NCBI GenBank assembly: GCA_964554795.1
Contig: CAZKQB010000009.1
Coordinates: forward strand, 1 to 64,000
Source of the DNA: SFHK01 sp964554795
Lineage (GTDB): Bacteria; Bacillota; Clostridia; Christensenellales; Aristaeellaceae
Direction: 5' to 3'
Length of the DNA stretch: 64,000 bases
A program made the translations under genes and the position numbers. This document shows, piece by piece, positions 1 through 9,158 of the stretch (positions are counted from its first letter, which is position 1; each line of letters begins with the position of its first letter). The notes beneath the pieces were generated by a model that saw only the letters and a list, made by a program, of their open reading frames with translations, was not told the origin of the DNA and did no database searches.

Positions 1-31
1 TCAGGAAATAAAAGAATAAATAGAAGCCGAA

Positions 32-81
32 AACGCGGCCTCGCCTCCGAAAGCATTGAAGCATTCGGGCGAAGCCGCGTT
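32..81. terminator. Strong hairpin near left edge
   Basis: Arms AACGCGGC (32-39) and GCCGCGTT (74-81) pair, with an inner CGCC/GGCG extension. Read on the minus strand the stem is followed by TTTTC, so it could end a minus-strand transcript. No gene is visible on either side within bases 1-209. Confidence 0.45.
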
Positions 82-209
82 GACGCTTTTATCTGCGCAG
101 GTAAATCCGAGGATCTTTGCGGGAAAGAATTTATGCACGCGGTGGCGCCCAATTACGGCAGAGCTCGTCTGAACTGCGGGCGTTCCTATAAACGTCCGGA
201 AAAGGAATT

Positions 210-782
210 ATGAGAAGATGGATGGCAGTGCTTTTGACGCTGGCGTTCTGCGTTGCGTCCGCATGGGCAGAAGCGGAGACGGAAATTCTGGATGTTCTCA
301 ATATTTTTCTGTATGAAATGGCGATTGAAGACGATCAGAATTCAGAAGAGAGCCTTTCAGCGAATGCGGCTTATCGCGAAAGACTTGCATCGCTTGTGGA
401 GAGGCTGGATGGCGCGTATGAGACGGCAAAGCAGGCGCTGGCTGTCGACGACTTCACGGCGCTTACGTGGCAGGTGACTAACCGTACAGATCAAGCACTG
501 TTTGTGAACGGCAGCGATTTCGAGGTGGACTTTGAGGGGATTGAGTATGGACCTGTGCGGCGGACGCAATCGGTGCAAGTCTCTGTTGGCACCTGGTGAA
601 ACCGTAGCGCGCGCTTTCATGGCGTGCTGTTTGGGCACTTTGAAGCCGGAGAGGGAGAGCTTCAGCAGAGACTTACTGTGTATGCGCTGACGGAAGAGGG
701 CATCCGCGAGGCCGAAAAGATAAGTCGATTGACGACCGCAGCGCCGACGATAGCCGGTTTGCAGATGGAAAGGATGGAATGA
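210..782 (+). pseudogene. Secreted hypothetical protein, interrupted by in-frame TGA
   Basis: The frame opens with a signal peptide (charged MRRW, hydrophobic core, cleavage near ASAWA) after an AAAAGGAATT ribosome site. It reads 129 codons to a TGA at 597-599. The same frame then stays open for 60 more codons to 782 and looks coding (FHGVLFGHFEAGEGE, LTVYALTEEGIREAE). Between about 583 and 612 the +1 frame reads SLLAPGETVARAF, which resembles beta-sandwich proteins of this type. Two compensating small indels therefore explain the stop better than one nonsense change. Function unknown; probably an exported protein. It is either a decayed gene or a sequencing artefact. Confidence 0.55.
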
Positions 783-799
783 AAAAATAAAAGGCTATA

Positions 800-828
800 T
801 TGACAGATTTTATATGGGTGAATATAAT
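800..828 (+). promoter_or_regulatory. Consensus sigma-A promoter of the amidohydrolase gene
   Basis: TTGACA (800-805), a 17-base spacer and TATAAT (823-828) match the consensus exactly, 37 bases before the start at 865. Confidence 0.8.
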
Positions 829-864
829 GAGAATGGATAAATAATTATGCTTAGGGGTGTGTTC

Positions 865-1896
865 ATGAGAAGAATCGACAGTCACACGCATGTGGACGCC
901 GGTCGGCAGGAGACACTGCTGGCGCGCGCGAGGGAGCTGTTTGGCTATGAGAAAATCGCCGTAATGGGAATTCCGTGCAGCAACGGCCCCTTGAATAATC
1001 TGGAATGCCTGAAGGTAAAGGCGCTGGCACCGGATTATGCATATGTCTATGGTGGAATGGTGTATTCGGAGCTATCAAAGCCGAACGCGCGGGATCACGA
1101 AAAGCAGCTCGTGCTTTTGATGGATGCGGGATTCGACGGCTGGAAGCTCCTGGAGAGCAAGCCGTCCTGCTACCGAAGGCTTCAGCTTCCATTGGACGGC
1201 GAGGTGTTTGAGCAGGCATTTGCGCTGGCTGAAGCGGAACAGATTCCGGTCACGTGGCATGCGGGTGATCCGGCAACGTTCTGGTCGGAGGAGACGGCAC
1301 CGCGCTTCGCCGTGGAAAACGGCTGGCTGTGCGTGGGCGAGGGATTCCCGGCACTTTCCGAGATTTATCGGCAGGTGGAGACGGTGCTTGCGCGCCACCC
1401 GCGCCTGCGCGCGTCGCTAGCACACCTGTATTTTACTTCTGATGACCGGCCGCACGCCGCGCGTCTGCTGGATACCTTTGATAGGCTTTCGCTGGATCTC
1501 ACGCCGGGCAACGAGATGTATGTGGATTTCATGAAGGATCCGGACGGCTGGCGTGAGTTTTTCCGTAAATACCGCCATCGTTTGGTTTTCGGCACCGACA
1601 TGACGGACGAGGAAGAGGATATTGTATTCGGCAGCGCAAGCACCAGCGTAGATCTGGTGACGAATACGTTGGTAGGAAGCGAGCTGTTCCGCGTGTGGGA
1701 GATTTCCGGGCGTGGTTTAGGGCTGGAGGAGGACGTTTTGCGGAGCGTGTTTGCGGAGAACTTTGCCCGCATCGTGCCGTCCGCGCCGAAGGTCATCAGT
1801 AAAAGCGGCCTAAATGCCTACGCTGAGTGGCTTCAGCCGCACCTTACGAAGGAGCAGCGGCGAAGCTGCGAGGATATGCTGCGGGAGATTATCTGA
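865..1896 (+). CDS. Amidohydrolase-family (Amidohydro_2-like) TIM-barrel hydrolase
   Basis: A 343-aa protein of the metal-dependent amidohydrolase superfamily. The N-terminal strand carries the metal-binding motif RIDSHTHV. Further candidate ligands are the His of WHAGDP near the middle and the Asp of LVFGTDMTD about two-thirds along. The start at 865 is chosen over an in-frame ATG at 847 because AGGGGTG lies 8-15 bases before it. It has its own consensus promoter and no clear operon partner. The substrate is not evident; the family includes decarboxylases and lactonases acting on small carboxylates. It is cytoplasmic, with no signal peptide. Confidence 0.75.
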   Translation: MRRIDSHTHVDAGRQETLLARARELFGYEKIAVMGIPCSNGPLNNLECLKVKALAPDYAYVYGGMVYSELSKPNARDHEKQLVLLMDAGFDGWKLLESKPSCYRRLQLPLDGEVFEQAFALAEAEQIPVTWHAGDPATFWSEETAPRFAVENGWLCVGEGFPALSEIYRQVETVLARHPRLRASLAHLYFTSDDRPHAARLLDTFDRLSLDLTPGNEMYVDFMKDPDGWREFFRKYRHRLVFGTDMTDEEEDIVFGSASTSVDLVTNTLVGSELFRVWEISGRGLGLEEDVLRSVFAENFARIVPSAPKVISKSGLNAYAEWLQPHLTKEQRRSCEDMLREII

Positions 1897-1939
1897 CGGG
1901 AAGAGAAGGCTACTGATGAGCTGGCCGAGCGAGGGCTGC

Positions 1940-1969
1940 TTGCCAGGGACCGGGCATTCGTGGTATAAT
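1940..1969 (+). promoter_or_regulatory. Promoter of rqcH
   Basis: TTGCCA (1940-1945), an 18-base spacer and TATAAT (1964-1969) preceded by TGG, an extended -10. It lies 37 bases before the rqcH start. Confidence 0.65.
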
Positions 1970-2006
1970 ACCGCCAACAGACGGAATGACTGGGGAGGCT
2001 TTGCTC

Positions 2007-3719
2007 ATGCCGATGGACGGCGTAACCTTTGGCCTGATTGCGATGGAATTGAATCGGCAGCTTGCAGGCGGCCGCGTGGACAAAATCACGCAGCCGGAGC
2101 GGGACGAGGTGATTTTGCTAATTCGAAACGGTGGTGAAAATCATCAACTGCTGCTGTCTGCCAGCCCGGCGTGCGCCCGCGCACATCTCACGCGGGTGAA
2201 AAAGGCGAATCCGCTGGAGCCGCCGAACCTTTGTATGCTTCTGCGCAAGCATTTGCTGGGCGGGCGGATGCTGAGCGTGCGACAAGCGGAAAGCGACCGC
2301 ATACTGGAATTCACGTTTGAGCACATTGATGAGCTTGGCGACCATGCGCATAAGACGCTGATCGGCGAGTTTATGGGAAAGCATTCGAACCTGATTTTTG
2401 TGTCGGCGGATGGGCGAATCATTGAAAGCGCGAGAAGAATTACCGAGAATATCTCCAGCTTCCGGGAGGTTGTGCCGGGGCTGGCGTATTGCCGTCCGCC
2501 CGCGCATGGGAAACTTCCCTTTGATCAGCTTGCGCCGGAGACCGTGGCTGCGGCGCTTGAGGGTAGGGGCGGCAGCCTTGCCAGGGTACTGATGGGAACG
2601 GTCAGCGGTCTTTCCACGCCGCTGGCGCGCGAGCTCGCGTATCGCCTGACCGGGGATGAGGATGCGTCGATAGACGGCAGGGAGTGCTTGTCGCTGGCGA
2701 AAAGGCTGTGCGCGGAGATGGATGAAATTCTTGCAAAGCCTGAGCCGCGCGTGCTGCTGAATGAAAGCGGAGAGACAGCGGAATTTACGGCCTTTGCCTA
2801 TAGAAGCCGAGAGGGGCAGCGCTGCCGCGTATATGCCACGCTGTCGGAAGCCATTGACGACTTTTATTTCAGCCGTGACCGCGAGGAGCGAATTAAGCAG
2901 AAGTCGGCGGCCATTCACCGCGTGCTGAAAAACAACATTGAACGCGTGGAAAAGAAGCTGCTGATTAAGCAGGAAGCGCTGACCGAGGGTGCGCGGTCGG
3001 AGGAATATCGCGTGAAGGGCGAAATGCTCACTGCGAGCCCGCATCTGGTAAAAAAGGGCATGAAGCGCGTGCTTCTTCCAAACTACTACGATGAAAATTG
3101 CGCCATGCTGGAGGTCGAGCTGGACGAAAGGCTAAATGCCGCGGCAAACGCGCAGCGCTTTTTCAAGCTGTACAGAAAGGCGCAGGTCGCGCGCAAGCTG
3201 GCAGAGGAGCAGATCGCCGAAGCGACGGAGGAGCTGGGGTATCTGGAGAACCAGCTGGAAAATCTGAAGCTGTGCGAAGGCGAGGCGGAGCTCGCCGAGA
3301 TTCGCGAGGAGCTTGTGCGCCTGGGCTATATTCGAAGCACGCAGAGCCGCAGACAGATGAAGGCACTGCCGCCGTCTATGCCACTGCGCTTTACTGCGCC
3401 GGACGGCACGGAGGTGTTTGTGGGCCGAAACAACGTGCAAAACGAGCGGCTGACCTTCTCTGCTCAGCCGGAGGAGTGGTGGCTGCATGCAAAGGACATG
3501 CATGGCTCGCACGTGATTGTGAAAAGCGCGCATCCATCCGATGAAACGCTGCTGTTTGCAGCGCGGCTGGCGGCAAGGTATTCAAGAGGAAGCGCTTCTT
3601 CGTCCGTCGCAGTGGATACTACGCAGAGACGTTATGTAAAAAAGCCCAGCGGCGCAAAGCCGGGCTTCGTGATCTATACCCATCAGAAAACGCTGCAGGC
3701 TCGGCCGCTGGAAGAATAG
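2007..3719 (+). CDS. rqcH: RqcH / NFACT family ribosome quality control factor
   Basis: A 570-aa NFACT protein (Rqc2/FbpA family). RqcH binds obstructed 50S subunits and recruits tRNA-Ala to add C-terminal alanine tails that mark stalled nascent chains for degradation. The order is NFACT-N (residues 1 to about 170), helical and coiled-coil middle (about 290-440, rich in Glu/Lys), and NFACT-R (about 450-570, FVGRNNVQNERL and WWLHAKDMHGSHVIV). The Asp-Arg pair needed for tailing in Bacillus RqcH falls at D97-R98 here (QAESDRIL). The start at 2007 is chosen because GGGGAGG lies 8 bases upstream; an in-frame ATG at 1986 has no such site. Older annotations call this fibronectin-binding protein. 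Confidence 0.93.
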   Translation: MPMDGVTFGLIAMELNRQLAGGRVDKITQPERDEVILLIRNGGENHQLLLSASPACARAHLTRVKKANPLEPPNLCMLLRKHLLGGRMLSVRQAESDRILEFTFEHIDELGDHAHKTLIGEFMGKHSNLIFVSADGRIIESARRITENISSFREVVPGLAYCRPPAHGKLPFDQLAPETVAAALEGRGGSLARVLMGTVSGLSTPLARELAYRLTGDEDASIDGRECLSLAKRLCAEMDEILAKPEPRVLLNESGETAEFTAFAYRSREGQRCRVYATLSEAIDDFYFSRDREERIKQKSAAIHRVLKNNIERVEKKLLIKQEALTEGARSEEYRVKGEMLTASPHLVKKGMKRVLLPNYYDENCAMLEVELDERLNAAANAQRFFKLYRKAQVARKLAEEQIAEATEELGYLENQLENLKLCEGEAELAEIREELVRLGYIRSTQSRRQMKALPPSMPLRFTAPDGTEVFVGRNNVQNERLTFSAQPEEWWLHAKDMHGSHVIVKSAHPSDETLLFAARLAARYSRGSASSSVAVDTTQRRYVKKPSGAKPGFVIYTHQKTLQARPLEE

Positions 3720-3733
3720 CGGGTTTTAAAAGG

Positions 3734-3788
3734 GCCGGTCATCCTCACGAGTCTGCAAAGCGCAGGCGACTTTGATGAGGAGACCGGC
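3734..3788 (-). terminator. Terminator between convergent rqcH and MFS genes
   Basis: Nested arms GCCGGTC/GACCGGC and CCTCA/TGAGG form a long stem. Read on the minus strand it is followed by CCTTTT, so it mainly ends the MFS transcript. Confidence 0.6.
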
Positions 3789-3807
3789 TCTGCGTTTGCC
3801 CCGGCGG

Positions 3808-5085
3808 TCAGTGCGGCGCATTCGTTCGGCGCGGCATGCGGCGGATAACGGTGCGCATGTAAAGGAGCAGCACAAGGATTACTAAAAAGGCAATCAGGGA
3901 ATTGACCTGCTGCGCGTATATGGCGACGCCCCAAAGGCGATTTCCGGCCGACTGAACCGCGCTGACAATCGCACTGCCCAGCAGGGAGGCCAGAAAGCCG
4001 ACTACGCCGCTGATGGCATTGCGCGCGCCCAACGCGTTTGAAAAGACGGATTCATCCAGATAGTCGTAATTCATGTTGTAAAGGCTGGTGTTTATGCTGG
4101 CCATTGAGATGGCGTACAGCGTGTAGTATGCCAGATACAAATACCGCCGGGATGGCGTTGTGAAGGCGTTTACGAGATAGCCGACGGCGACGATGACAAG
4201 CCCCAGCGTGAGCAGGTGTGCCCAGCCGCGCCGGTCGCCGATGCGCCCGAACCACGGAGAGAATACCGCGCGCATAAGACTATAAGCGATGTGCAAAAGG
4301 GATACGAACGTCAGAGAAAAGCCTAATTCGCCGATCAGGTAGGTGCCGTAATAGGGTGTGGAAATATAAAAGGCGATTTTCCAGAGAATATCGATCATGA
4401 GAAGCCGACGTACCGTTCCGCTTTCGGCGAGCAGCCGGAATGTGGCGGTGAAGGTGGCCTTCTGCACAGCAGAGGGCTCAAGCGTTGCGTCGCTACACAG
4501 GAGCAGGGAAACGAGGTGCGCCACGGCGACGACAAACAGCGTCACACCGCAAAGGATGAAGCCGGTTTGTTCCTTCCCGATGGCCTTGAAGTGATCTACA
4601 AGGCAGCCCATGGCAAGGGTAAAGAGCATGCCGCCGATCAGCGACACGATTTCCTTGCGCGCTGTGAATTGTCCGTGTTCGCCGGGCTTCACAAAGCTGT
4701 TCAACCATTGGTACTTTGAGGGAAGCGTGACGTTCAGCAGCAGGTTGGCACTGAGAATCAAAATTACGAACAGGCCGACCTTGACGCTTTGCGGCAGGGG
4801 CAGAAACGGCGTCATATACAGGAAGGCAAACATCAGTTGATTCACAAGATCCAGAGCCAGTATTATTTTCCGCACCGGCTGACCGGGCTTTACGACGCTG
4901 CTTGAAAACAGCTGTGCGACGCATGCGAAAGACAGAAACGAGGAAACAATGCCGGTTACGGCATCCGATACGCCAACCTGTTTGAGAATGGCAGCCAGAA
5001 ATGCGTCGGCAACCAGAAGCGCGATCAGGTATTCGAGAAGCGCCTCAATAATATATGCCCGGCGCGTGCGGCAAGCCTTGTCCAT
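3808..5085 (-). CDS. Major facilitator superfamily transporter
   Basis: A 425-aa polytopic membrane protein with about 12 hydrophobic segments in two halves, as expected for an MFS carrier (YIIEALLEYLIALLVADAFL near the start, LIAFLVILVLLLYMRTVIRR at the end). A charged loop with RIGDRRGW follows TM7-8, resembling the MFS inter-helix motif. The start at 5085 follows GGGAGG by 8 bases; longer readings lack a ribosome site. It has its own promoter and terminator, so it is probably monocistronic. The substrate is unknown; the adjacent glycosidase gene hints at a sugar but is transcribed separately. Confidence 0.8.
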   Translation of the reverse strand: MDKACRTRRAYIIEALLEYLIALLVADAFLAAILKQVGVSDAVTGIVSSFLSFACVAQLFSSSVVKPGQPVRKIILALDLVNQLMFAFLYMTPFLPLPQSVKVGLFVILILSANLLLNVTLPSKYQWLNSFVKPGEHGQFTARKEIVSLIGGMLFTLAMGCLVDHFKAIGKEQTGFILCGVTLFVVAVAHLVSLLLCSDATLEPSAVQKATFTATFRLLAESGTVRRLLMIDILWKIAFYISTPYYGTYLIGELGFSLTFVSLLHIAYSLMRAVFSPWFGRIGDRRGWAHLLTLGLVIVAVGYLVNAFTTPSRRYLYLAYYTLYAISMASINTSLYNMNYDYLDESVFSNALGARNAISGVVGFLASLLGSAIVSAVQSAGNRLWGVAIYAQQVNSLIAFLVILVLLLYMRTVIRRMPRRTNAPH

Positions 5086-5116
5086 TGGAATTCCTCCCGC
5101 TTTGTTTTTCATGTCG

Positions 5117-5145
5117 ATTATAGTACGAATCTGTAGAAAAAACAA
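5117..5145 (-). promoter_or_regulatory. Promoter of MFS gene
   Basis: On the minus strand TTGTTT, a 17-base spacer and TATAAT (5122-5117), 31 bases before the start codon. Confidence 0.65.
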
Positions 5146-5217
5146 GAAGGAATCCGCAAAGCTCACACGGCGCTGAATTTACGCCAGAGGAGAAAAAACA
5201 AAATCCAATATTATGAA

Positions 5218-5266
5218 AAGAAACACCGGACGGCTCATAGGCGTGAGACCATCCGGCGTTTCTTCT
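5218..5266 (-). terminator. Terminator of the GH95-like gene
   Basis: A long inverted repeat (AAGAAACGCCGGATGG paired with CCGTCCGGTGTTTCTT on the minus strand) ending in a T-rich tail lies 28 bases after the glycosidase stop. Confidence 0.7.
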
Positions 5267-5293
5267 TGATTGAGACAGAGAATTGCTTGCGTG

Positions 5294-7873
5294 TTACGGA
5301 GCCGGACGAAGCATGAGCTCGTCTCCCTTTGCCGTAGGAATGACAAGAATCTGCGCGCTGGAAACCTGCATGCCGTGCGGCGTGTGAATTTCGACGCTAC
5401 TCTCCCATGGGTTCGCAACCCGGCATTCTCCGCCCAGGGTCGAGAGAATCCGAACCGACTGAACCCGGCCGTCGTAATGCGCGGCATCCACGCGGAATCC
5501 ACCGCGTGCCCACAGCCGGAACTCTGCGTTGAATTCCGGTTCCCATGCCGGAAAAACGCGAATAACACCATCGGCGGCGGGGGCACCGCCTGCGCTCTGC
5601 AGGAGACCAGCCTGTAAACCGGCGGCTGCATTGCCAAGGCGTTGTGCGGTGATTGCATTGATTCCCTCTCGCGCGGTAAGCCGATTTTGATAGGGCGCCT
5701 TTGAGCCGTTTTCCACATAATAGCAATGCTCGCTTGCAGCACAGGTGCATTGCAGTTGGTGATAGATACTGTGAATCAGGCGACTTCCGTCGCCAAGCGA
5801 GGCCAGAGCGCGGGGCCACCATGACATTTCGCGCGTAAAGAAAGAGCTTTCGCTTTCCAAACGCTGATTCTTTAGGGCAAAATCCACCGTCTGTTGACCG
5901 ATTCGGAACAGTTCCGGATTCGTAAGCTTCGTCTGGACTGTGCAGAGATCCGAGAACACAAGTGGACATTCCATGGTTTGCTCGATCACGCGTCGTAGGT
6001 TGTCGCCCTTGGCGACGATCCAGAATTCTTCCGGCTCCGCCGCCAACTCGGGCGGACAGCCATCCGAGCGGTTTGTGGGAATTTCTGCCAGATTCTCATG
6101 GAACGATCGCCAAATCTCGCGCATGTCTGCATCCAGATTCAGTTGTTCAGAGGCACGAATCAGCGCCGGGTACAGGCCGCGAATGGCACTGATGGTTGCG
6201 TTGGAATCCCAGCCGCCCCAGCAAACCTCGCGGTCGGTGAGACCGTATACATGGTATCGGCCGTCCGCGCCCATGCGGGTGTTTGGAAACGTTCGATAGA
6301 ATTCTGCCACGTCTCTCATAAATGGATAGGCTTGCTTGCGCAGGAAATCGACGTCCCCCGTGTATTCATAGTAGAGCCAGCAGTGATAGGCCAAAAAGCC
6401 CATGCTGGAAATAAAGTGGGTTACATTGCCGTATTGACGATCCCTGCCGTCTGGCCATTTGCCTAAGAAATTCCATCGCGACTTGAGAGGGTTTTTGTGG
6501 GCAGCATAGCCCTGCAGCTGTGCAGAGCATTGCTGGAAGTATTCCGGGCCGTTACCCAACATGAAGGAGGCGTATTCGTCACGGATTTCCGGAGGCAGCT
6601 CCTCAGGTCCGAACACGGATTCCGTTTCAGGCATATAAAGACCATCGGCGTGAAAATCCTCTGCGGCAGTTCTTCGGTATCGTTCCCGATTTTTGATATA
6701 GATCATGACATATGGAAGGTAAAGCTCGGGACAGCCGGTCGGAAGCGCAGCGTTGTAAATCAGGTTCAAATTGCTCCACCATTGCATGATGCCCCAGTGC
6801 TTAGCTTCGCCACGGGGGCTCAGGTTCAGTCCACCGAACTTTGGCGCGAAATCGGTGCCCCTTGATACACAGGCCATGATGTAGCGGTAATATGTGTAAT
6901 GAGTTTCAATCGTTTTTGCCTCGGGAAAGCCCCAGAGACGCACGTAGGATTTCTCCCAATATTCCCTCCACCAGGCTTCGCTCTGATGCTTTAGTACCGC
7001 ATAGCCTGCGGCGGATGCCTCCATGCATTTTCGGGCGGCTTCGGCGGCTACGTCGGTTGCCGGATCGAATGTCGCGGCGGATGCGATGAAGAGAACGTAT
7101 TCGCCTGTGCCGGGAGCCATACTGAAGCGCATTTCGGTCTCCTGCTCGCCGCCCAGACCCACGTAGCGAAGCGCGTTGAGCTTGCCGGTACGCAGCAATC
7201 CGGGAAGCACGCCATTTGCGCCACCCTCAAAGCCGCGCGCGTCGAGCGTTACGCGGTCTGTGCCGGTTTCGTTGTTAATGCGAATGCGCCCCGGCCTTCC
7301 CACAACCTGAACGGCAACAGCGGAAGCGCAGTAGTACTCCTTTTCCTCAAAAACCTGACGCAGAAGCAAACACTCGCCCTGAATCAGAAAACGGGAAACA
7401 GCGATATGCATGCCACGCCGCACCTCCGGCGCACGCAGCATTTTGAGCTTGACGTGGCTTCCCTGAGGAAGATTCCGCCCGTCCTGCACGAGAAAGCAGA
7501 ATACGTCCAGGTCCATGCACGAAAAGGCCTGCAAGTTCAGGCCGTGAGAACGTAGCTCGACGGTTGCCGTATTCATAAACAGATCCTGCTGAGTGGAAGC
7601 GTCGAAAACATCGTCACCCCAGTCGGCAAGGTCCAGATCGATTCGGGCGCAGGCGTGACCGTAATCGGTATGGCGCTCGTGGAATTCGTCGGAGTCTGCG
7701 CCAACGGCAAGCACGTCGTTTCGGTTGATCTGCATTTTTACGGCGGTTGGAGAAGTCCATAAGAGGGTTCCCATGTTTCCGTTGCCGATGGGAAGCCCCT
7801 CCTCTGCACGGGATACTACGCCGTCGTAGTGCAAATCGGCGTTTGCGATGATTTCATTGATGGGTATGCTCAT
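5294..7873 (-). CDS. GH95-like glycoside hydrolase (DUF5703-type N-terminal domain)
   Basis: An 859-aa cytoplasmic protein without a signal peptide. Residues 1 to about 280 form a beta-rich domain with GLPIGNGNMGTLLW and FHERHTDYGHA, as in DUF5703/GH95 N-terminal domains. About 300-720 is an (alpha/alpha) barrel rich in Trp (NLSPRGEAKHWGIMQWWSN, CWGGWDSNATI). The C-terminus (VIRVFPAWEPEF, RARGGF-like LWARGGFRVDAAHYDG) resembles the C-terminal domain of GH95 alpha-fucosidases and alpha-L-galactosidases. Probable role: hydrolysis of a terminal sugar on an imported oligosaccharide; specificity and catalytic residues cannot be assigned by reading. GGGAGG precedes the start. It is divergent from the sugar ABC operon and has its own promoter. 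Confidence 0.7.
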   Translation of the reverse strand: MSIPINEIIANADLHYDGVVSRAEEGLPIGNGNMGTLLWTSPTAVKMQINRNDVLAVGADSDEFHERHTDYGHACARIDLDLADWGDDVFDASTQQDLFMNTATVELRSHGLNLQAFSCMDLDVFCFLVQDGRNLPQGSHVKLKMLRAPEVRRGMHIAVSRFLIQGECLLLRQVFEEKEYYCASAVAVQVVGRPGRIRINNETGTDRVTLDARGFEGGANGVLPGLLRTGKLNALRYVGLGGEQETEMRFSMAPGTGEYVLFIASAATFDPATDVAAEAARKCMEASAAGYAVLKHQSEAWWREYWEKSYVRLWGFPEAKTIETHYTYYRYIMACVSRGTDFAPKFGGLNLSPRGEAKHWGIMQWWSNLNLIYNAALPTGCPELYLPYVMIYIKNRERYRRTAAEDFHADGLYMPETESVFGPEELPPEIRDEYASFMLGNGPEYFQQCSAQLQGYAAHKNPLKSRWNFLGKWPDGRDRQYGNVTHFISSMGFLAYHCWLYYEYTGDVDFLRKQAYPFMRDVAEFYRTFPNTRMGADGRYHVYGLTDREVCWGGWDSNATISAIRGLYPALIRASEQLNLDADMREIWRSFHENLAEIPTNRSDGCPPELAAEPEEFWIVAKGDNLRRVIEQTMECPLVFSDLCTVQTKLTNPELFRIGQQTVDFALKNQRLESESSFFTREMSWWPRALASLGDGSRLIHSIYHQLQCTCAASEHCYYVENGSKAPYQNRLTAREGINAITAQRLGNAAAGLQAGLLQSAGGAPAADGVIRVFPAWEPEFNAEFRLWARGGFRVDAAHYDGRVQSVRILSTLGGECRVANPWESSVEIHTPHGMQVSSAQILVIPTAKGDELMLRPAP

Positions 7874-7963
7874 GGTGGCTTCCTCCCATAATCTGATGAA
7901 GTTGATGAGAAACGGAGGAAACGGAAGGGGAAACGTGCATGGAATGAAGCCGAATCCATTGGT

Positions 7964-7992
7964 ATGCTACACCGGGACAGAGAAAAAGTCAA
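7964..7992 (-). promoter_or_regulatory. Promoter of the GH95-like gene
   Basis: Minus strand TTGACT, a 17-base spacer and TAGCAT, 91 bases before the start at 7873, leaving an untranslated leader of roughly 80 bases. Confidence 0.55.
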
Positions 7993-8108
7993 ATGAAGCT
8001 TTGATAAAAAGGGGCATAGGACGGTGAAAAGTCAAAAAAACCGACATGATGTAAAAAAAGAACACATAAAAGCCGAGCAGAAAAGCGAAGTGTGGCAAAA
8101 AAGAACAC

Positions 8109-8136
8109 TTGAATCAGCCGCTCAGTTTCCTATAAT
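8109..8136 (+). promoter_or_regulatory. Promoter of the alpha-galactoside ABC operon
   Basis: TTGAAT (8109-8114), a 16-base spacer and TATAAT (8131-8136), 36 bases before the first permease. The AT-rich stretch 7993-8108 between the two divergent promoters is where a regulator would bind; no clear palindrome was found in it. Confidence 0.6.
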
Positions 8137-8172
8137 GAAAACGAAACGGACGGATTGAGGAGGGAATCGCGC

Positions 8173-9123
8173 ATGCTTGCCGGATCGAGAGGAGAAGAGC
8201 GTTCGGGCAGTCGGCTGTTCTATGGGATCGTGAGGGAAATCAAAAATCATTACAGATTGTATCTGATGCTGGCGCTTCCGCTGGCGTACCTGATTCTGTT
8301 TTGCTATGTGCCTATGGGAAGCCTGATAATTGCATTTGAGGATTATTCCGTTCGGCAGGGTATTTTCAAAAGCCAATGGATCGGGCTTCTTCAATTTGAG
8401 AAGATTTTCAGCACGCCGACCTTCGCACAGCTACTTCGGAATACGCTGGTGCTGAGCCTATACAGCTTTGCAGCAGGCTTTCCGATGCCGATTCTGCTGG
8501 CGCTGGCGCTAAACGAATGCCCGAGCCGCATTTTCAAAAAGACGGTTCAATCGATTACCTACGCGCCGTATTTCCTGTCCACGGTTGTGGTTGTAAGCAT
8601 CATGACGCAATTTTTCCATACACGAACCGGCCTTGTGAACAATGTAATCGTGGGGCTTGGCGGGAGCGCACGTAACTTCATGGGTGAAACGCAGTCGTTC
8701 AGGCATTTATATGTATGGAGCGGCGTGTGGAAATCAGCCGGCTATTCGGCTGTGCTGTATCTTGCGTCCCTTTCGAGTGTAGACGCATCGCTTCACGAGG
8801 CGGCGATATTGGACGGTGCGAATAAGGTGCAGCGCGTTATCCATGTGGATTTGCCAAGCATTCTGCCGACGGTCGTCATTTCCATGATTCTTTCGCTGGG
8901 CAGCCTGATGAGTCTGGGCTATGAAAAGGCCTACCTGATGCAGAACGATCTGAATATGTCTGTGTCCGAGATCCTGTCTACATATGTTTATAAGAGGGGG
9001 CTTCAGGATATTCAGTATTCATACTCGACTGCGCTGGGTTTGTTCAATTCCCTGTGTAATCTGCTGCTGATCTGTCTTGCGAATTTTATCGCCCGGAGGG
9101 TCGGCGAAACGAGCCTGTGGTAA
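8173..9123 (+). CDS. Carbohydrate ABC transporter permease, LplB type
   Basis: A 316-aa inner-membrane permease with six predicted transmembrane segments, the first at LYLMLALPLAYLILFCYV. The cytoplasmic loop that contacts the ATPase is visible as EAAILDGANKVQRVIHVDLP, a good EAA motif. The N-terminal charged stretch and the C-terminal ETSLW ending fit the LplB/YtcP group that imports oligosaccharides. The start at 8173 follows GAGGAGG by 9 bases; the in-frame TTG at 8155 contains that site and is unlikely. First gene of the operon, 35 bases before the second permease. No ATPase gene is present in the operon. Confidence 0.9.
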   Translation: MLAGSRGEERSGSRLFYGIVREIKNHYRLYLMLALPLAYLILFCYVPMGSLIIAFEDYSVRQGIFKSQWIGLLQFEKIFSTPTFAQLLRNTLVLSLYSFAAGFPMPILLALALNECPSRIFKKTVQSITYAPYFLSTVVVVSIMTQFFHTRTGLVNNVIVGLGGSARNFMGETQSFRHLYVWSGVWKSAGYSAVLYLASLSSVDASLHEAAILDGANKVQRVIHVDLPSILPTVVISMILSLGSLMSLGYEKAYLMQNDLNMSVSEILSTYVYKRGLQDIQYSYSTALGLFNSLCNLLLICLANFIARRVGETSLW

Positions 9124-9158
9124 AGTAGTGCAGAAGTATATGGAAAGGCGGTTGTCCA

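Noticed and set aside
597..599. TGA read as selenocysteine
   Set aside because: No downstream SECIS-like hairpin was evident, and the alternate-frame coding around it favours indels.
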